In this document: piece by piece, positions 40,821-50,465 of the stretch
Numbering within the stretch: position 1 is the stretch's first letter
Layout of the letters: every line of letters begins with the position of its first letter
Assembly: GCF_015291705.1 (NCBI RefSeq)
Contig: NZ_CP030050.1
Coordinates: forward strand, 372,001 to 436,000
Source: Bradyrhizobium arachidis
GTDB taxonomy: Bacteria > Pseudomonadota > Alphaproteobacteria > Rhizobiales > Xanthobacteraceae
Direction: 5' to 3'
Length of the DNA stretch: 64,000 nucleotides
The notes under the pieces: generated by a model
Told to the model about the DNA's origin: nothing
Seen by the model: the letters and a program-made list of their open reading frames with translations, nothing else
Databases searched by the model: none
Position numbers and translations under genes: made by a program

Positions 40821-41300
40821 ATGGCCCAGGACCATCTCGCCGCATCATCTCCGCTTGCAGAGCACGCGCGTCTCGCCGCGTTCGCCGGCGAATGGGATGG
40901 CGAAGAGACGGTCTTCCCATCGCGCTGGACCGAAGGCGGCCCGGCGACCTCGCGCACCGTCGCGCGCATGGATCTCAACGGGTTCTACCTGATCCAGGAC
41001 TCGGTGCAGATGCGCGACGGCAAGCAGGTCTTCGCGACCCATGGCATCTTCACCTACGATCGTGACGACCGGACCTACAAATTGTTCTGGTACGACTCGC
41101 TCGGCTACACGCCGCCCTCGCCCGCTTCCGGCGGGTGGGTCGGCAAGACCCTGACGCTGGTGCGCGGCTCGCTCCGCGGCAATGCGCGCCACGTCTACGA
41201 GATCATCGACGACAATTCCTACTCGTTGAAGATCCAGTTCTCGCCGGACGCGGAAGGCTGGGCCGACGTGCTCACTGGCGTCTACCGCCGCATCCACTGA
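40821..41300 (+). CDS. DUF1579-like protein between sucC and sucD
   Basis: 159 residues, soluble, a predicted lipocalin-like beta barrel of the DUF1579 type: LAAFAGEWDGEETVFP, FYLIQDSVQMRDGKQVFATHGIF, TYKLFWYDSLGY, and a final VLTGVYRRI strand. It is four bases after sucC and 36 before sucD, so it is co-transcribed with both. Such a gene is not part of the succinyl-CoA ligase complex; its ligand or role is not known. Codon use matches its neighbours. Confidence 0.85.
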   Translation: MAQDHLAASSPLAEHARLAAFAGEWDGEETVFPSRWTEGGPATSRTVARMDLNGFYLIQDSVQMRDGKQVFATHGIFTYDRDDRTYKLFWYDSLGYTPPSPASGGWVGKTLTLVRGSLRGNARHVYEIIDDNSYSLKIQFSPDAEGWADVLTGVYRRIH

Positions 41301-41336
41301 CCCTCTCACTCTGTTAGTTTCGCGAAAGCAGACCTC

Positions 41337-42221
41337 ATGTCCATCCTGATCGACAAGAACACCAAGGTCATCTGCCAGGGCTTCACCGGCAAGAACGGCA
41401 CCTTCCACTCCGAGGCTGCGATCGCCTATGGCACCAAGATGGTCGGCGGCACCTCGCCGGGCAAAGGCGGCTCGACGCATCTGGGCCTGCCGGTGTTCGA
41501 CACCGTGCGCGATGCGCGTGAGAAGACCGGCGCCGATGCGTCGGTGATCTACGTGCCGCCGCCGGGCGCGGCCGACGCGATCTGCGAAGCCATCGACGCC
41601 GAGATCCCGCTGATCGTCTGCATCACCGAGGGTATTCCGGTCGTCGACATGGTCCGCGTGAAGCGCTCGCTGGCCGGCTCCAAGTCGCGCCTGATCGGGC
41701 CGAACTGCCCCGGCGTCATGACCGCCGGCGAGTGCAAGATCGGCATCATGCCGGCCAACATCTTCAAGACCGGCTCGGTCGGCATCGTCTCCCGCTCCGG
41801 CACGCTCACTTACGAAGCCGTGTTCCAGACCTCGCAGGAAGGCCTCGGTCAGACCACCGCGGTCGGCATCGGCGGCGACCCGGTCAAGGGCACCGAGTTC
41901 ATCGACGTGCTCGAAATGCTGCTGGCCGATCCCAAGACCGAATCGATCATCATGATCGGCGAGATCGGCGGTTCCGCCGAGGAGGACGCCGCCCAGTTCC
42001 TCAAGGACGAGGCCAAGCGCGGCCGCAAGAAGCCGATGGTCGGCTTCATCGCCGGCGTCACCGCACCTCCCGGCCGTCGCATGGGTCATGCCGGCGCGAT
42101 CATCTCGGGCGGCAAGGGCGATGCCGGTTCCAAGACCGAAGCGATGCAATCGGCCGGAATTACCGTGTCTCCGTCGCCGGCGCGCCTCGGCCATACGCTT
42201 GCCGAAAAGTTGAAAGGCTAA
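41337..42221 (+). CDS. sucD: Succinyl-CoA ligase subunit alpha
   Basis: 294 residues. The CoA-binding subunit; the His that becomes phosphorylated is in [15 protein letters not shown] near residue 246, and [24 protein letters not shown] and [15 protein letters not shown] are conserved. It pairs with SucC and is separated from it by the DUF1579 gene. A hairpin occupies the gap to sucA. Confidence 0.97.
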   Translation: MSILIDKNTKVICQGFTGKNGTFHSEAAIAYGTKMVGGTSPGKGGSTHLGLPVFDTVRDAREKTGADASVIYVPPPGAADAICEAIDAEIPLIVCITEGIPVVDMVRVKRSLAGSKSRLIGPNCPGVMTAGECKIGIMPANIFKTGSVGIVSRSGTLTYEAVFQTSQEGLGQTTAVGIGGDPVKGTEFIDVLEMLLADPKTESIIMIGEIGGSAEEDAAQFLKDEAKRGRKKPMVGFIAGVTAPPGRRMGHAGAIISGGKGDAGSKTEAMQSAGITVSPSPARLGHTLAEKLKG

Positions 42222-42282
42222 TTCACTTCTTCGTGCTTTTCCGGGCGAAGTTTCGCAGCAAATAGGGTAAATGGTGCCAGTC

Positions 42283-42312
42283 GCGTCGGGCCTCTGCCGG
42301 GGAGCCCGACGC
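42283..42312 (+). other. Intercistronic hairpin between sucD and sucA
   Basis: GCGTCGGGC (42283-42291) pairs with GCCCGACGC (42304-42312) across a 12-base loop. No T-run follows, so it is more likely an RNA processing or stability element than a terminator. Confidence 0.55.
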
Positions 42313-42358
42313 CAGCGCCGTTTGTTATGCGCGAACCGAAATCGCCAGGAACTCAAGT

Positions 42359-45316
42359 ATGTCTCGCCAGGACGCGAACGCAGCCTTTGCCCTCTCTTCG
42401 TTTTTGCAGGGCACCAACGCCACCTACATCGACGAAATCTACGCCCGCTACGAGAAGGACCCGTCCTCGGTCGACGCCGAGTGGCAGGAGTTCTTCAAGA
42501 GCCTCAACGATCAGCCGGCCGACGTCCGCAAGAACGCGGAAGGACCGTCCTGGGAACGCGACAACTGGCCGCTGAGCCCGCAGGACGATCTGACCTCCGC
42601 CCTCGACGGCAACTGGGCTGAGGTCGAGAAGGCGGTCGGTGCCAAGATCGCGGCCAAGGCGCAAGCCAAGGGCGCCGACATCTCCTCCGCTGACGTGCTT
42701 CAGGCGACGCGTGACTCGGTCCGCGCCCTGATGTTGATTCGCTCCTACCGCATGCGCGGCCACTTCCACGCCAAGCTCGATCCGCTCGGCATCGAAGCCC
42801 CGCGCAACCGCGAAGAGCTCGACCCACGCACCTACGGCTTCAGCGAAGCCGATTTCGACCGCAAAATCTTCCTCGATCACGTGCTGGGTCTCGAATACGC
42901 CACGCTGCGCGAGATCACCGCGATCTGCGAGCGCACCTACTGCCAGACGCTCGGCGTCGAGTTCATGCACATCAGCAACGCCGCGCAGAAGGCCTGGATC
43001 CAGGAGCGCATCGAGGGACCGGACAAGGAAATCTCGTTCACCCGCGAAGGCCGGCGGGCGATCCTGATGAAGCTGGTCGAGGCTGAAGGCTTCGAAAAGT
43101 TCTGCGACACCAAGTTCACCGGCACCAAGCGCTTCGGCCTCGACGGCGGTGAATCGCTGATTCCCGCGCTCGAGCAGATCATCAAGCGCGGCGGCAATCT
43201 CGGCGTGAAGGAAGTCGTGCTCGGCATGCCGCATCGCGGCCGCCTCAACGTGCTGACCCAGGTGATGGGCAAGGCGCACCGCGCACTGTTCCACGAGTTC
43301 AAGGGCGGCTCGGCCAATCCCGACGCGGTCGAAGGCTCCGGCGACGTCAAATATCACCTCGGCGCCTCCTCGGACCGCGAGTTCGACGGCAACCGCATCC
43401 ATCTGTCGCTGACCGCCAACCCCTCGCATCTCGAGATCGTCGATCCCGTGGTGCTCGGGAAAGTGCGCGCCAAGCAGGACCAGCACGGTGATCCGCCGGA
43501 CCAGCGCATCTCCGTGATGCCGCTGCTCATGCACGGCGACGCCGCATTCGCCGGCCAGGGCGTGGTGGCCGAGTGCTTCGGCCTGTCGGACCTGAAGGGC
43601 TACCGCACCGGCGGCTCCGTGCACTTCATCGTCAACAACCAGATCGGCTTCACGACTTATCCGCGTTACTCGCGCTCCTCGCCCTATCCGTCGGATGTGG
43701 CGAAGATGATCGACGCGCCGATCTTCCACGTGAACGGCGACGATCCGGAAGCCGTGGTGTTCGCGGCGAAGGTCGCCACCGAATTCCGTCAAAAGTTCCA
43801 CAAGCCCGTCGTCATCGACATGTGGTGCTATCGCCGTTACGGCCACAACGAGGGCGACGAGCCCGCGTTCACCCAGCCGGTGATGTACAAGCGGATTGCG
43901 GCCCATCCCTCGACCCTCACTCTCTACTCCAAGCGCCTGATTGCCGAAGGCGTGGTCACCGAGGGCGAGGTCGACAAGCTAAAGGCCGACTGGCGCTCGC
44001 GGCTCGATGCCGAATTCGAGGCCGGCACCTCTTACAAGCCGAACAAGGCCGACTGGCTAGACGGCAAGTGGTCCGGCTTCAAGATCGCCGACCAGGAAGA
44101 GGATGCACGGCGCGGCGTCACCGGCGTCGATCTGCCGATCCTCAAGGACATCGGCCGCAAGATCACCAAGGTGCCGGACGGCTTCCGCGTTCACCGCACC
44201 ATCCAGCGTTTCCTCGATAACCGCTCGAAGGCGATCGACACCGGCAACGGCATCGACTGGGCGACCGGCGAGGCGCTGGCGTTCTGCTCGCTGCTCAATG
44301 AAAACCATCACGTCCGTCTGTCCGGACAGGATTCGGAGCGCGGCACCTTCTCGCAGCGCCACTCGGTCCTGATCGACCAGGAAGACGAGAGTCGCTACAC
44401 GCCGTTCAACCATCTCGGTCACGAGCAGGGTCACTACGAGGTCATCAACTCGCTGCTGTCGGAAGAGGCCGTGCTCGGCTTCGAATACGGCTATTCGCTC
44501 GCCGAGCCGAACACGCTGACCCTGTGGGAAGCCCAGTTCGGCGACTTCGCCAACGGTGCGCAGGTCGTGTTCGACCAGTTCATCTCCTCGGGCGAGCGCA
44601 AATGGCTGCGCATGTCCGGCCTCGTCTGCCTCTTGCCGCACGGCTATGAAGGCCAGGGACCGGAGCATTCCTCGGCGCGCCTCGAGCGTTATTTGCAGAT
44701 GAGCGCCGAAGACAACATGCAGGTGGTCTATCCGACCACGCCGGCGAACTACTTCCACGTGCTGCGCCGGCAGCTCCATCGCGAGATCCGCAAGCCGCTG
44801 ATCGTGATGACGCCGAAGTCGCTGCTGCGCCACAAGCGGGCGGTCTCGCGTCTCGAAGAGCTCGCGAAGGGAACGACCTTCCACCGCATCCTCTATGATG
44901 ACGCCCAGATGCTGCCGAACGAGGCGATCAAGCTCGTCCCCGACGAGAAGATCCGTCGCATCGTGCTGTGCTCCGGCAAGGTCTATTACGATCTCTACGA
45001 GGAGCGCGAGAAGCGCGGCATCGACGACATCTACCTGATGCGCGTCGAGCAGCTCTATCCGGTGCCGCTGAAGGCGCTGGTCGCCGAGCTGTCGCGCTTC
45101 AAGAAAGCCGAGATGGTGTGGTGCCAGGAAGAGCCCCGCAACATGGGTGCTTGGCACTTCATCGAGCCCTATCTGGAATGGGTGCTGAACCAGGTGAACG
45201 GCGTGAGCCGGCGTCCGCGTTATGTTGGCCGCGCCGCTTCCGCCGCGACCGCGACTGGTCTGATGTCCAAGCATCAGGCGCAGCTGAAGGCATTCCTGGA
45301 CGAAGCACTGAGCTGA
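42359..45316 (+). CDS. sucA: 2-oxoglutarate dehydrogenase E1 component
   Basis: 985 residues, the expected length. Thiamine-diphosphate decarboxylase of the 2-oxoglutarate dehydrogenase complex. An N-terminal E2-docking segment (SFLQGTNATYIDEIYARYEKDP) precedes the E1 domain: VLGMPHRGRLNVLTQVMGK, VVAECFGLSDLKGYRTGGSVHFIVNNQIGF and the ThDP-magnesium site around VIDMWCYRRYGHNEGDEPAFTQP, then the transketolase-like LLPHGYEGQGPEHSSARLERYLQ. sucB is its downstream partner. Confidence 0.98.
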   Translation: MSRQDANAAFALSSFLQGTNATYIDEIYARYEKDPSSVDAEWQEFFKSLNDQPADVRKNAEGPSWERDNWPLSPQDDLTSALDGNWAEVEKAVGAKIAAKAQAKGADISSADVLQATRDSVRALMLIRSYRMRGHFHAKLDPLGIEAPRNREELDPRTYGFSEADFDRKIFLDHVLGLEYATLREITAICERTYCQTLGVEFMHISNAAQKAWIQERIEGPDKEISFTREGRRAILMKLVEAEGFEKFCDTKFTGTKRFGLDGGESLIPALEQIIKRGGNLGVKEVVLGMPHRGRLNVLTQVMGKAHRALFHEFKGGSANPDAVEGSGDVKYHLGASSDREFDGNRIHLSLTANPSHLEIVDPVVLGKVRAKQDQHGDPPDQRISVMPLLMHGDAAFAGQGVVAECFGLSDLKGYRTGGSVHFIVNNQIGFTTYPRYSRSSPYPSDVAKMIDAPIFHVNGDDPEAVVFAAKVATEFRQKFHKPVVIDMWCYRRYGHNEGDEPAFTQPVMYKRIAAHPSTLTLYSKRLIAEGVVTEGEVDKLKADWRSRLDAEFEAGTSYKPNKADWLDGKWSGFKIADQEEDARRGVTGVDLPILKDIGRKITKVPDGFRVHRTIQRFLDNRSKAIDTGNGIDWATGEALAFCSLLNENHHVRLSGQDSERGTFSQRHSVLIDQEDESRYTPFNHLGHEQGHYEVINSLLSEEAVLGFEYGYSLAEPNTLTLWEAQFGDFANGAQVVFDQFISSGERKWLRMSGLVCLLPHGYEGQGPEHSSARLERYLQMSAEDNMQVVYPTTPANYFHVLRRQLHREIRKPLIVMTPKSLLRHKRAVSRLEELAKGTTFHRILYDDAQMLPNEAIKLVPDEKIRRIVLCSGKVYYDLYEEREKRGIDDIYLMRVEQLYPVPLKALVAELSRFKKAEMVWCQEEPRNMGAWHFIEPYLEWVLNQVNGVSRRPRYVGRAASAATATGLMSKHQAQLKAFLDEALS

Positions 45317-45330
45317 ATTTCTTGAACTGC

Positions 45331-45440
45331 GTCATGCCCCGCCTCGTGTGCAATCGCGCACCGGGGCGGAGCATCCAGTACGCCGCGACGTCCGTGCAGA
45401 GTACGAACGTCCGGCTTGCTGGATGGCTTGCTTTTCGCGG
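45331..45440. repeat. Palindromic repeat between sucA and sucB, CGTCATGCCCCGCC family
   Basis: Left arm GTCATGCCCCGCCTCGTGTG...AGCATCCAGTA with matching TGCTGGATGGC to the right. The right arm is degenerate, so the copy is decayed. It lies within the 176-base sucA-sucB gap. Confidence 0.7.
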
Positions 45441-45492
45441 GCCATTGACGACCGACCTATGACCGCATTGGCGATCCCTTAAGGAAAAGACC

Positions 45493-46734
45493 ATGACTGA
45501 AATTCGTGTGCCGACGCTCGGCGAATCCGTCACCGAGGCCACCATCGGCCGCTGGTTCAAGAAAGCCGGCGATCCCGTCGCCGTCGACGAGCCCTTGGTG
45601 GAGCTCGAGACCGACAAGGTCACCATCGAGGTCCCCGCGCCCTCCGCCGGCACGCTGAGCGAGATCATCGCCGCCGATGGCGCGACCGTTGCGGTCGGCG
45701 CGCTGCTCGGCCAGATCACCGATGGCGCCGGCGCTGCGAAGCCCGCCGCCGCGCCTGCCAAGCCTGCTGCTGCTCCGGCGCCCGCCGCTGCTGCTCCCGC
45801 GCCTGCTCCGGCCGCGAAGGCGCCGCCGGCCGATGCGCCGCTCGCCCCGTCCGTGCGCAAGCTCTCCGCCGAGACCGGCATCGACGCTTCGACCGTTCCG
45901 GGCTCCGGCAAGGACGGCCGCGTCACCAAGGGCGACATGCTCGCTGCGATCGAGCGCGCCGCCTCCGCGCCGACCCCGGTGAACCAGCCGGCCGCCGCCG
46001 TGCAGGTCCGCGCGCCGTCGCCGGCCGATGATGCCGCCCGCGAAGAGCGCGTCAAGATGACCCGCCTGCGCCAGACCATCGCGCGCCGCCTCAAGGACGT
46101 GCAGAACACCGCCGCCATGCTCACGACCTTCAACGAGGTCGACATGACCAACGTGATGGCGCTGCGTGCCCACTACAAGGACGCGTTCGAGAAGAAGCAC
46201 GGCGCCAAGCTCGGCTTCATGGGCTTCTTCACCAAGGCCGTCGTGCAGGCGCTGAAGGACATCCCAGCGGTCAACGCCGAGATCGATGGCACCGACCTGA
46301 TCTACAAGAACTACTATCACATCGGCGTCGCCGTCGGCACCGACAAGGGCCTCGTCGTGCCTGTTGTCCGCGACTGCGACCACAAGTCGATCTCCGACAT
46401 CGAGAAGGGCATCGCCGATTTCGGCCGCCGCGCCCGCGATGGCCAGCTCAAGATCGACGAGATGCAGGGCGGCACCTTCACCATCACCAATGGCGGCATC
46501 TACGGCTCGCTGATGTCGACCCCGATCCTGAACGCGCCGCAGTCCGGCATCCTGGGCATGCACAAGATCCAGGATCGCCCGATGGTCGTCGGAGGCAAGA
46601 TCGAGGTCCGCCCGATGATGTATCTGGCGCTGTCCTACGATCACCGCGTCATCGACGGCAAGGAAGCCGTCACCTTCCTGGTGCGCGTCAAGGAGAGCCT
46701 GGAAGATCCGGCGCGCCTGGTGCTCGATCTCTGA
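45493..46734 (+). CDS. sucB: 2-oxoglutarate dehydrogenase E2 (dihydrolipoamide succinyltransferase)
   Basis: 413 residues. Lipoyl domain at residues 1-75 with the lipoylated Lys in [15 protein letters not shown]; an Ala/Pro-rich linker of about 40 residues; peripheral-subunit binding domain ([20 protein letters not shown] to DMLAAIE); and the catalytic core ending in [19 protein letters not shown] with the HxxxD catalytic pair. It transfers succinyl groups from SucA to CoA. Lpd follows in the same operon. Confidence 0.98.
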   Translation: MTEIRVPTLGESVTEATIGRWFKKAGDPVAVDEPLVELETDKVTIEVPAPSAGTLSEIIAADGATVAVGALLGQITDGAGAAKPAAAPAKPAAAPAPAAAAPAPAPAAKAPPADAPLAPSVRKLSAETGIDASTVPGSGKDGRVTKGDMLAAIERAASAPTPVNQPAAAVQVRAPSPADDAAREERVKMTRLRQTIARRLKDVQNTAAMLTTFNEVDMTNVMALRAHYKDAFEKKHGAKLGFMGFFTKAVVQALKDIPAVNAEIDGTDLIYKNYYHIGVAVGTDKGLVVPVVRDCDHKSISDIEKGIADFGRRARDGQLKIDEMQGGTFTITNGGIYGSLMSTPILNAPQSGILGMHKIQDRPMVVGGKIEVRPMMYLALSYDHRVIDGKEAVTFLVRVKESLEDPARLVLDL

Positions 46735-46798
46735 TCCCTGATGCTTTGCGAGCGCCGTCGCCATTCGCGACGGCGCGTGTCGAACCATGGAGGCGCGC

Positions 46799-47548
46799 GT
46801 GACGGATAAAGTCGTTGTCATCACCGGCGGCAGCCGCGGCATCGGGCGGGCGACCGCGCTTGCGGCGGCCGCGCGCGGCTTCCGCGTCGTGGTCGGCTAT
46901 GCCAGCAACAAGCAGGCCGCCGACGAGGTCGTAGCTACGATCGAGGCCAGCAACGGCAAGGCCATCGCGGTGAAATGCGATGTCGCCGAGGAAAACGACA
47001 TCCTCAATTTGTTCAAGGAAGCGGACAAGTTCGGCACGCTCGGCGCCCTCGTCAACAATGGCGGCATCGTCGGCAAGAGCGGCGTGCGCGTCGACGAGAT
47101 GTCGGCCGAGCGCATCCAGCGCGTCATGGCCGTCAACGTCACCGGCTCCATTCTCTGCGCGCGCGAGGCGGTGAAGCGGATGTCGACCAAGCATGGCGGC
47201 AAGGGCGGCGTCATCGTCAATCTGTCGTCGGTCGCTGCCAAGCTCGGCTCGCCCAACACTTACGTCGACTATGCGGCGTCGAAGGGCGCGATCGATTCCT
47301 TCACCATCGGCCTCGGCTATGAGGTCGCGAGCGAAGGCATCCGCGTCGCCGGCATTCGCCCCGGCCTGATCGACACCGAGATCCACGCCGCCGGCGGCGA
47401 GCCCGACCGCGCCCATCGTCTGGCCCATCTGGTGCCGATGAAGCGCGTCGGCACATCTGACGAAATCGCCAATGCCATCGTCTGGCTGCTGTCGGACGAG
47501 GCCTCTTACGTCACCGCAGCCACTCTCGATGTGTCCGGCGGACGCTGA
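46799..47548 (+). CDS. SDR-family NAD(P) oxidoreductase between sucB and lpd
   Basis: About 249 residues from a GTG with GGAGG five bases upstream (an in-frame ATG at 46787 is also possible). Classical short-chain dehydrogenase: ITGGSRGIGRATAL for the cofactor, LVNNGGIVG in place of NNAG, and a catalytic Ser-Tyr-Lys set in VNLSSVAAKLGSPNTYVDYAASKGAI. Substrate unknown. It is inserted between the E2 and E3 genes of the 2-oxoglutarate dehydrogenase complex, in frame with the operon. Confidence 0.93.
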   Translation: MTDKVVVITGGSRGIGRATALAAAARGFRVVVGYASNKQAADEVVATIEASNGKAIAVKCDVAEENDILNLFKEADKFGTLGALVNNGGIVGKSGVRVDEMSAERIQRVMAVNVTGSILCAREAVKRMSTKHGGKGGVIVNLSSVAAKLGSPNTYVDYAASKGAIDSFTIGLGYEVASEGIRVAGIRPGLIDTEIHAAGGEPDRAHRLAHLVPMKRVGTSDEIANAIVWLLSDEASYVTAATLDVSGGR

Positions 47549-47607
47549 CGCGCCGCGCGGACGCTGACACATCCTCATCACGCTAAAACCTTACGGGACT
47601 TTCTCTC

Positions 47608-49008
47608 ATGGCTACCTACGATCTCGTCGTCATCGGCACCGGACCGGGCGGTTATGTCTGCGCGGTGCGCGCCAGCCAGCTCGGCATGAAAGTCGCCGTG
47701 GTTGAAAAGAACGCCACGCTCGGCGGCACCTGCCTCAACGTCGGCTGCATGCCGTCGAAGGCGCTGCTGCACGCCTCCGAAATGTTCGAGGAAGCCGGGC
47801 ATTCCTTCGCCAAGATGGGCGTTTCCGTTTCCGCGCCGAAGCTCGAATTGCCCGCCATGATGAACTTCAAGCAGCAGGGCATCGACGGCAACGTCAAGGG
47901 CGTCGAGTTCCTGATGAAGAAGAACAAGGTCGACGTGCTCAAGGGCACCGGCAAGATCCTCGGCACCGGCAAGGTCGAAGTCTCCGCCGACGGCAAGTCG
48001 CAGGTCATCGAGACCAAGAACATCGTGATCGCCACCGGCTCGGACATCGCGCGTCTCAAGGGCATCGAGATCGACGAGAAGCGCATCGTCTCCTCGACCG
48101 GCGCGCTCTCGCTCGACAAGGTCCCCGGCAAGCTCCTGATCGTCGGCGCCGGCGTCATCGGCCTCGAGCTCGGCTCGGTGTGGAAGCGGCTCGGCGCCGA
48201 AGTCGTCGTCGTCGAATTCCTGGATCGCATCCTGCCCGGCATGGACGGCGAGATCGCCAAGCAATTCCAACGCATCCTTGAGAAGCAGGGCTTTGCGTTC
48301 AAGCTGGGTTCGAAGGTCACCGGCGTCGAAGTGAACAGCAAGGCATTGCTCGCGAAAATCGAACCGGCTGCGGGTGGTGCCGCCGAGACGCTGGAAGCCG
48401 ACGTCGTGCTCGTCTGCATCGGGCGCGTGCCTTACACGGATGGTCTCGGTCTGAAGGAAGCCGGCGTTGCGCTCGACAATCGCGGCCGGGTGCAGATCGA
48501 TCCGCACTTCGCCACCAGCCTGAAGGGCGTCTATGCCATCGGCGACGTCGTCGCAGGCCCGATGCTCGCGCACAAGGCCGAGGACGAAGGCGTTGCGGTT
48601 GCCGAGATCATCGCCGGCCAGGCCGGCCACGTGAATTACGACGTTATCCCAGGCGTCGTGTATACCACGCCGGAAGTGTCCTCCGTCGGCAAGACCGAGG
48701 AGGAGCTGAAGCAGGCGGGTGTGGCTTATACCGTCGGGAAGTTTCCCTTTACCGCCAACGGCCGCTCCAAGGTCAACCAAACGACTGATGGCTTTGTGAA
48801 GATTCTCGCAGATGCGAAGACCGATCGCGTGCTCGGCGTGCACATTATCGGCATCGAGGCCGGCGAAATGATCCATGAAGCCTGCGTTCTCATGGAGTTC
48901 GGTGGCAGTGCGGAAGATCTCGCCCGCACCTGTCACGCGCATCCGACCCGCTCGGAGGCCGTCAAGGAAGCCGCGCTTGCAGTCGGCAAGCGGGCCATCC
49001 ATATGTAG
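47608..49008 (+). CDS. lpd: Dihydrolipoyl dehydrogenase (E3)
   Basis: 466 residues, FAD-disulfide oxidoreductase that reoxidises dihydrolipoamide for the 2-oxoglutarate (and possibly pyruvate) dehydrogenase complex. FAD motif [19 protein letters not shown], redox pair [19 protein letters not shown] (Met in place of the common Ile), NAD motif [38 protein letters not shown] and the C-terminal active-site His in [16 protein letters not shown]. Last enzymatic gene of the suc block. Confidence 0.98.
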   Translation: MATYDLVVIGTGPGGYVCAVRASQLGMKVAVVEKNATLGGTCLNVGCMPSKALLHASEMFEEAGHSFAKMGVSVSAPKLELPAMMNFKQQGIDGNVKGVEFLMKKNKVDVLKGTGKILGTGKVEVSADGKSQVIETKNIVIATGSDIARLKGIEIDEKRIVSSTGALSLDKVPGKLLIVGAGVIGLELGSVWKRLGAEVVVVEFLDRILPGMDGEIAKQFQRILEKQGFAFKLGSKVTGVEVNSKALLAKIEPAAGGAAETLEADVVLVCIGRVPYTDGLGLKEAGVALDNRGRVQIDPHFATSLKGVYAIGDVVAGPMLAHKAEDEGVAVAEIIAGQAGHVNYDVIPGVVYTTPEVSSVGKTEEELKQAGVAYTVGKFPFTANGRSKVNQTTDGFVKILADAKTDRVLGVHIIGIEAGEMIHEACVLMEFGGSAEDLARTCHAHPTRSEAVKEAALAVGKRAIHM

Positions 49009-49041
49009 GCGACGCCCAGCTCCGAATCGGGCGGGAAACAC

Positions 49042-49572
49042 ATGCTGCGCCGCCTACTTCAACCGCTCTGGGTCCTGCTGGCGATCGTCTTCCTGATCGA
49101 AGCCTGGCTGTGGGACCATCTCGAGCCGATCGTCGCGCGGGTTGTCGCAGCCATCCCGCTCGCGCGGTTCAAGCAATGGCTGACGGAGCGCGTCGATGCG
49201 CTGTCGCCGGCCATGACGCTGATCATCTTCGTCGTGCCGATCATCCCGCTGTTTCCGCTGAAGCTGATCGGCCTGTGGCTGCTCACGCATGAATACTGGC
49301 TGAGCGGCGTCTCCACGTTCCTGTTCGCAAAGCTGCTCGGCGTCGGCGTCACCGCCTTCGTGTTCGACGTCACGCGCGACAAGCTGCTGGAGATGCACTG
49401 GTTCGAGCGGCTCTATGATCTCGTCATGAAGCTGCGCGCCAAGGCGCACCTCTTGGTCGACCCGATCAAACGCCGCATCCGCGAGCTGATCGCCGGCAAC
49501 GGCGAAGGCTGGTCGTCCCGCACGCTGCGTCTGATCCAGCGCTTCAGGAAGAGCGTGCACGAGGCGCGGTGA
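49042..49572 (+). CDS. Hypothetical inner-membrane protein downstream of lpd
   Basis: 176 residues with three hydrophobic stretches (LQPLWVLLAIVFLIEAWLW, LIIFVVPIIPLFPLKLIGLWLL, TFLFAKLLGVGVTAFVFDV) and a basic helical cytosolic tail of about 50 residues. It begins 33 bases after lpd and is probably in the same operon, a linkage I believe is common in Rhizobiales. No domain with known function is recognised. Confidence 0.72.
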   Translation: MLRRLLQPLWVLLAIVFLIEAWLWDHLEPIVARVVAAIPLARFKQWLTERVDALSPAMTLIIFVVPIIPLFPLKLIGLWLLTHEYWLSGVSTFLFAKLLGVGVTAFVFDVTRDKLLEMHWFERLYDLVMKLRAKAHLLVDPIKRRIRELIAGNGEGWSSRTLRLIQRFRKSVHEAR

Positions 49573-49611
49573 GCTGCTCGCTACAGACTCGCTGCCATCG
49601 CCACACACTCG

Positions 49612-49719
49612 CTGTCATCGCCCGGCTTGACCGGGCGATCCAGTATTCCAACAGCAGTCGTGATTGAACCGAAGGGCCGCAGCGTACTGGATGCCCCGGT
49701 CAAAGCCGGGGCATGACAC
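49612..49719. repeat. Palindromic repeat, TGTCATCGCCCGGCTTGACC family
   Basis: Left arm TGTCATCGCCCGGCTTGACC...CCAGTATTCC and right arm GTACTGGATGCCCCGGTCAA...GCATGACA. A mixed relative of the copies at 21904 and 57813, lying between convergent genes. Confidence 0.88.
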
Positions 49720-49755
49720 TGTCTGTGTAGCGTCACGCCGCGCGCCACACGCTCC

Positions 49756-50346
49756 CTAATGCAAATGCATCAGGTGCGGCCACCACAGGCCGAGCGCGGT
49801 CATGATCAGGCCGGCGAGCGTCAGGATGCCGCCGACATAGGCGAGTGCGACCATGCCGGTGATGATGGTGGCCGAGGCCAGCACGATGCCGATCTGGAAG
49901 GCGGCCGATGCCAGCTCGAAATGATGATACTTCGCGGTCGCCTCGTCGCGCTCGTGCTCGGCGTGCTTGGCCTTCTCGGCGAGCTGCTCGGTGCCTTCGC
50001 CGGTCTCCGGCTCGGAGCGGTAGCGCTGCGCGGTCTTGGTCCAGTCGTCGATCTGCTTCTGCACCAGCGCCTTCTGCGCGTCGTCGGTGGTGGCGCCGAG
50101 CGTGAGCTTGCCCTGCTCGGCCGCGGTCACGACCACGGTGCGGCGGATGCTCTTGGCCTGGAAGAACGCCCAGAGATTGGCGGCCTCGACGTTCTTGCTG
50201 ATCGCTTCGGTCTGCGCACCCTTGCCGAGCGTTTCCGAGATCGCCAGGAACAGCGCCAGCACGGCGATCAGGAGGGCGATCTTCTTGTTCGAGCCGGACG
50301 CGTGTTCGGCGTGCTCGGCATGCTCCATGCTCTCATGTGCGCTCAT
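49756..50346 (-). CDS. DUF4337 membrane protein
   Basis: About 196 residues from MSAHESMEHAEHAEHASG. His/Glu-rich N-terminus, one membrane span (KKIALLIAVLALFLAISETL), a helical coiled-coil region, and two C-terminal spans (SAAFQIGIVLASATIITGMVALAYVGGIL, AGLIMTALGLWW). This organisation is DUF4337. Function unknown. An upstream start 27 codons earlier is less likely. It ends with a His-rich C-terminus. Confidence 0.85.
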   Translation of the reverse strand: MSAHESMEHAEHAEHASGSNKKIALLIAVLALFLAISETLGKGAQTEAISKNVEAANLWAFFQAKSIRRTVVVTAAEQGKLTLGATTDDAQKALVQKQIDDWTKTAQRYRSEPETGEGTEQLAEKAKHAEHERDEATAKYHHFELASAAFQIGIVLASATIITGMVALAYVGGILTLAGLIMTALGLWWPHLMHLH

Positions 50347-50465
50347 AAAAATCCCCTCCTGCTCATTTACCAACGATTGACCGAACCGTGCGGCGCGCGC
50401 AAGTGGCAAGCGGGATGGCGCATGCAATTAATGGTTTTGCCGTCTGGCTGTTCTAGTCCTGTCAC

